7,952 bases of DNA, from the NCBI GenBank assembly GCA_964644555.1, contig CAZXWI010000071.1, forward strand, positions 1-7,952, in the 5' to 3' direction. The position numbers and the translations under genes were made by a program. Under the pieces are notes generated by a model. The model was not told the DNA's origin. It saw only the letters and a list, made by a program, of their open reading frames with translations, and did no database searches. This DNA is from RUG14186 sp964644555. Lineage in GTDB: Bacteria > Bacillota > Clostridia > Eubacteriales > Anaerofustaceae. Shown one piece after another: positions 6,467 to 7,952 of this stretch (within the stretch, counting starts at the first letter, position 1; each line of letters opens with the position of its first letter).

Positions 6467-6931
6467 GTGGCTAAAAAAGAAAACGATAAAGTAATTGCAA
6501 AAAACAAAACAGCTTATCACGAATACTTCATAGATGATATTTATGAAGCCGGTATTTCATTAAGCGGTACCGAAGTTAAGTCGATAAGGCTCGGCAAAGT
6601 AAATTTAAAGGACAGTTATGCCTTTATAAGGAAAGGTGAAGTTTTCGTAGAGGGAATGCATATAAGCCCTTATGAACAAGGTAATATATACAATAAAGAC
6701 CCACTTAGGCAGCGTAAACTCCTGCTTCACAAAAGAGAAATACGAAAACTTACAGAGTTTCAGCAAAAGGACGGGTATACTCTCGTGCCTATAGATCTTC
6801 ATTTTTCGGGGGCAAATGTTAAACTCAATCTCGGAGTTGGCAAAGGAAAGAAACTTTACGACAAACGAGAGGTCAGTGCTAAAAAAGATGTCCAACGAGA
6901 TATCGAAAGGGCTATGAAAAAATATCATTAA
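6467..6931 (+). CDS. smpB: SsrA-binding protein SmpB
   Basis: This 154-residue RNA-binding protein carries tmRNA into stalled ribosomes for trans-translation. The family core is complete: NKTAYHEYFIDD, LSGTEVKSIR, GKVNLKDSYA, MHISPYEQGN, PLRQRKLLLHKREI and the C-terminal GKGKKLYDKRE, whose tail occupies the empty mRNA channel. Length is normal. The start is GTG, set by AAAGGAA (6452-6458) 8 bases upstream and by the family's N-terminus. It sits immediately before its partner RNA: the TAA stop ends at 6931 and mature tmRNA begins at 6932. No clear separate ssrA promoter is visible, so the two are probably co-transcribed. Confidence 0.97.
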   Translation: MAKKENDKVIAKNKTAYHEYFIDDIYEAGISLSGTEVKSIRLGKVNLKDSYAFIRKGEVFVEGMHISPYEQGNIYNKDPLRQRKLLLHKREIRKLTEFQQKDGYTLVPIDLHFSGANVKLNLGVGKGKKLYDKREVSAKKDVQRDIERAMKKYH

Positions 6932-7283
6932 GGGGCCGCAATGGTTTCGACAGGGATATTGAAATTAGATAAGCGGGTAGATGCACCGTACATCTTTAAA
7001 AACGGTAACTTAAATATAAACGCAAAAAACGAAAATTTTGCTCTCGCTGCATAATTAGCCGGCGAGTGTATCCGCAGCTTTCCTGTTAGGCTGCATGGAT
7101 GCATCAGATTATAACAGGTAACTGTGCAGTAATGCCTATAGCTGCATTGTAATTATAGGATAGCCTGTGTTCGGTTTTGTATATCGTACAGAACTCAGGC
7201 GAAAATTTAACGATATACTGCACCCGGAGAAAGTCTTTTGGACGTATTTTTGGACGAGGGTTCGATTCCCTCCGGCTCCACCA
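6932..7283 (+). ncRNA. ssrA: tmRNA (transfer-messenger RNA)
   Basis: This 352-base RNA rescues stalled ribosomes and tags their products for proteolysis. The 5' end GGGGCCGCAATGG and the 3' end CGGCTCCACCA pair as a 7-bp acceptor stem with one G-U. The T-arm is GAGGG-TTCGATT-CCCTC (7257-7273). CCA is encoded (7281-7283). The tag frame runs from GCA at 7022 to TAA at 7052-7054 and encodes AKNENFALAA, with the ALAA degron end. The resume codon is inferred from the usual alanine start, since the frame is open upstream. It follows smpB with zero spacing and has its own terminator. Confidence 0.97.
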
Positions 7284-7294
7284 AATCAAAAAAT

Positions 7295-7316
7295 AACGGC
7301 ATTAAGCCGTTTTTTT
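7295..7316. terminator. ssrA terminator, probably bidirectional
   Basis: A 6-bp stem pairs AACGGC (7295-7300) with GCCGTT (7306-7311) around ATTAA, followed by a T-run on the plus strand. On the minus strand the hairpin is followed by ATTTTTTG, so it can also end the converging gene. That gene's last codons and stop lie within the hairpin. Confidence 0.88.
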
Positions 7317-7952
7317 ATTTTTCATTTTATTTAAATATGTTTCTTTATCAAGCGAAAGCACTCGGATTTCTCCGTTATTGATACAATCAAGGTTGTGCAG
7401 GCATATCAAATAATTCTGAGCGTCTTTCCAATACGCTGTTTGTGCTGTTTTAAGAGCCTGCCCTTTGAGATTTTCGCCCAACACGCTTGAATCTGCTTCC
7501 ATAAACGGCGAAAGCGTTTCCATAAGCGAATTGCCGACCCTGTTTCCCGCTATGTCGTACATACCGCCCGAGAATTTGCCGCTCTTGCCTATTTTTTGCC
7601 CCAGTATGTAGCCTATCTTGCCCATAGAGCCTTTTGCATCGTGGAAAGCTGTATACACATCTCTGTTTTTCTTTCTCGTTGCCTTGTCTATTACATACCC
7701 TGTATCGGACATTTGTGTTAATGCAAAGTCTTTTGTTTTCTCGGCTTTTGCTTTTACATCTCTTATCCTTTCAACTGTTGTAGCTTTCTTTTCTTCCGCT
7801 GTCAGGTTGTTAAAATCGGTTATAGGTTCGCCGATGCGCTGTCTTTCGGGTATCATGGAACTTATCTTGTCTAAGTCGACATTGACAAGTGCGGAATTTT
7901 TATTACCGTTTGCATTATTTTGCTTGACTTCCGGCTGGGAGTTTGGTATATT
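7302..7952 (-). CDS. Unrecognised protein, C-terminal part (5' end outside window)
   Basis: An open frame on the minus strand runs from the right edge to a TAA at 7302-7304, giving at least 217 codons including the stop. The ATG at 7856-7854 is probably internal: the frame stays open for all 32 codons between it and the edge, and no ribosome binding site precedes it (the upstream bases read AGATAAGTTCC). The N-terminal visible part is rich in N, Q and S (low-complexity, linker-like). The middle is lysine- and glutamate-rich (about TAEEKKATTVERIRDVKAKAEK). A later glycine-rich patch reads KIGKSGKFSGGMYDIAG. No signal peptide, membrane segment or catalytic motif is visible in this part. G+C here is about 44% against about 35% in a sampled part of smpB. 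I do not recognise a family. Its position at the ssrA 3' end allows an origin on an integrated element, but no integrase is seen. Confidence 0.7.
   Translation of the reverse strand, partial: NIPNSQPEVKQNNANGNKNSALVNVDLDKISSMIPERQRIGEPITDFNNLTAEEKKATTVERIRDVKAKAEKTKDFALTQMSDTGYVIDKATRKKNRDVYTAFHDAKGSMGKIGYILGQKIGKSGKFSGGMYDIAGNRVGNSLMETLSPFMEADSSVLGENLKGQALKTAQTAYWKDAQNYLICLHNLDCINNGEIRVLSLDKETYLNKMKNKKTA

Noticed and set aside
6890..6918. Separate ssrA promoter inside smpB
   Set aside because: TATGAA at 6913-6918 resembles a -10 box, but no -35 box lies at the proper distance.
7104..7289. Minus-strand ORF beginning MIWWSRRESNPRP
   Set aside because: It is antisense to the tmRNA T-arm and acceptor end. 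ORFs with SRRESNPRP are a well-known artefact of reading the complement of tRNA-like 3' ends.

Overview
The window looks like a chromosomal segment of a low-GC, anaerobic Clostridia-type Firmicute. The signs are AT-rich DNA, strong GGAGG-type ribosome binding sites, a T-box leader, a desulfoferrodoxin (superoxide reductase, typical of anaerobes), and an smpB-ssrA pair whose tmRNA tag ends in ALAA. No species can be named from the sequence alone.

Layout: (1) 1-1481, a CPA2-type cation/proton antiporter behind a leader that can fold. (2) 1515-4881, a tryptophan-transport unit: a consensus sigma-A promoter, a T-box with a TGG specifier and an intrinsic terminator, then a 365-base stretch holding two copies of a structured repeat (89 bases identical), then lipoprotein, permease and ATPase genes of the trpXYZ type, closed by a bidirectional terminator. 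(3) 4900-6212, three minus-strand genes: HU, desulfoferrodoxin, and a small secreted protein with one InlB/Flg_new-like repeat. (4) 6415-7316, smpB with a near-consensus promoter, directly abutted by the tmRNA gene and its terminator. (5) 7302-7952, the 3' part of an unrecognised minus-strand gene that runs off the right edge and whose stop codon lies inside the ssrA terminator.

How the parts work together: uncharged tRNA-Trp should stabilise the T-box antiterminator and let transcription run through the repeat region into the ABC importer, so tryptophan shortage should raise uptake. The TGG specifier and the UGGC bulge, which fits a tRNA with discriminator G, agree with each other. SmpB and tmRNA form the ribosome-rescue pair and look like one transcription unit.

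The least explained signal is the tandem repeat at about 1832-1967 and 1978-2111. Each copy has one long hairpin and two short triloop hairpins. The right arms are identical, while the left arms differ in sequence yet still pair with them. It may be an undescribed tandem cis-regulatory RNA or a dispersed hairpin element. The sequence alone does not decide between these.
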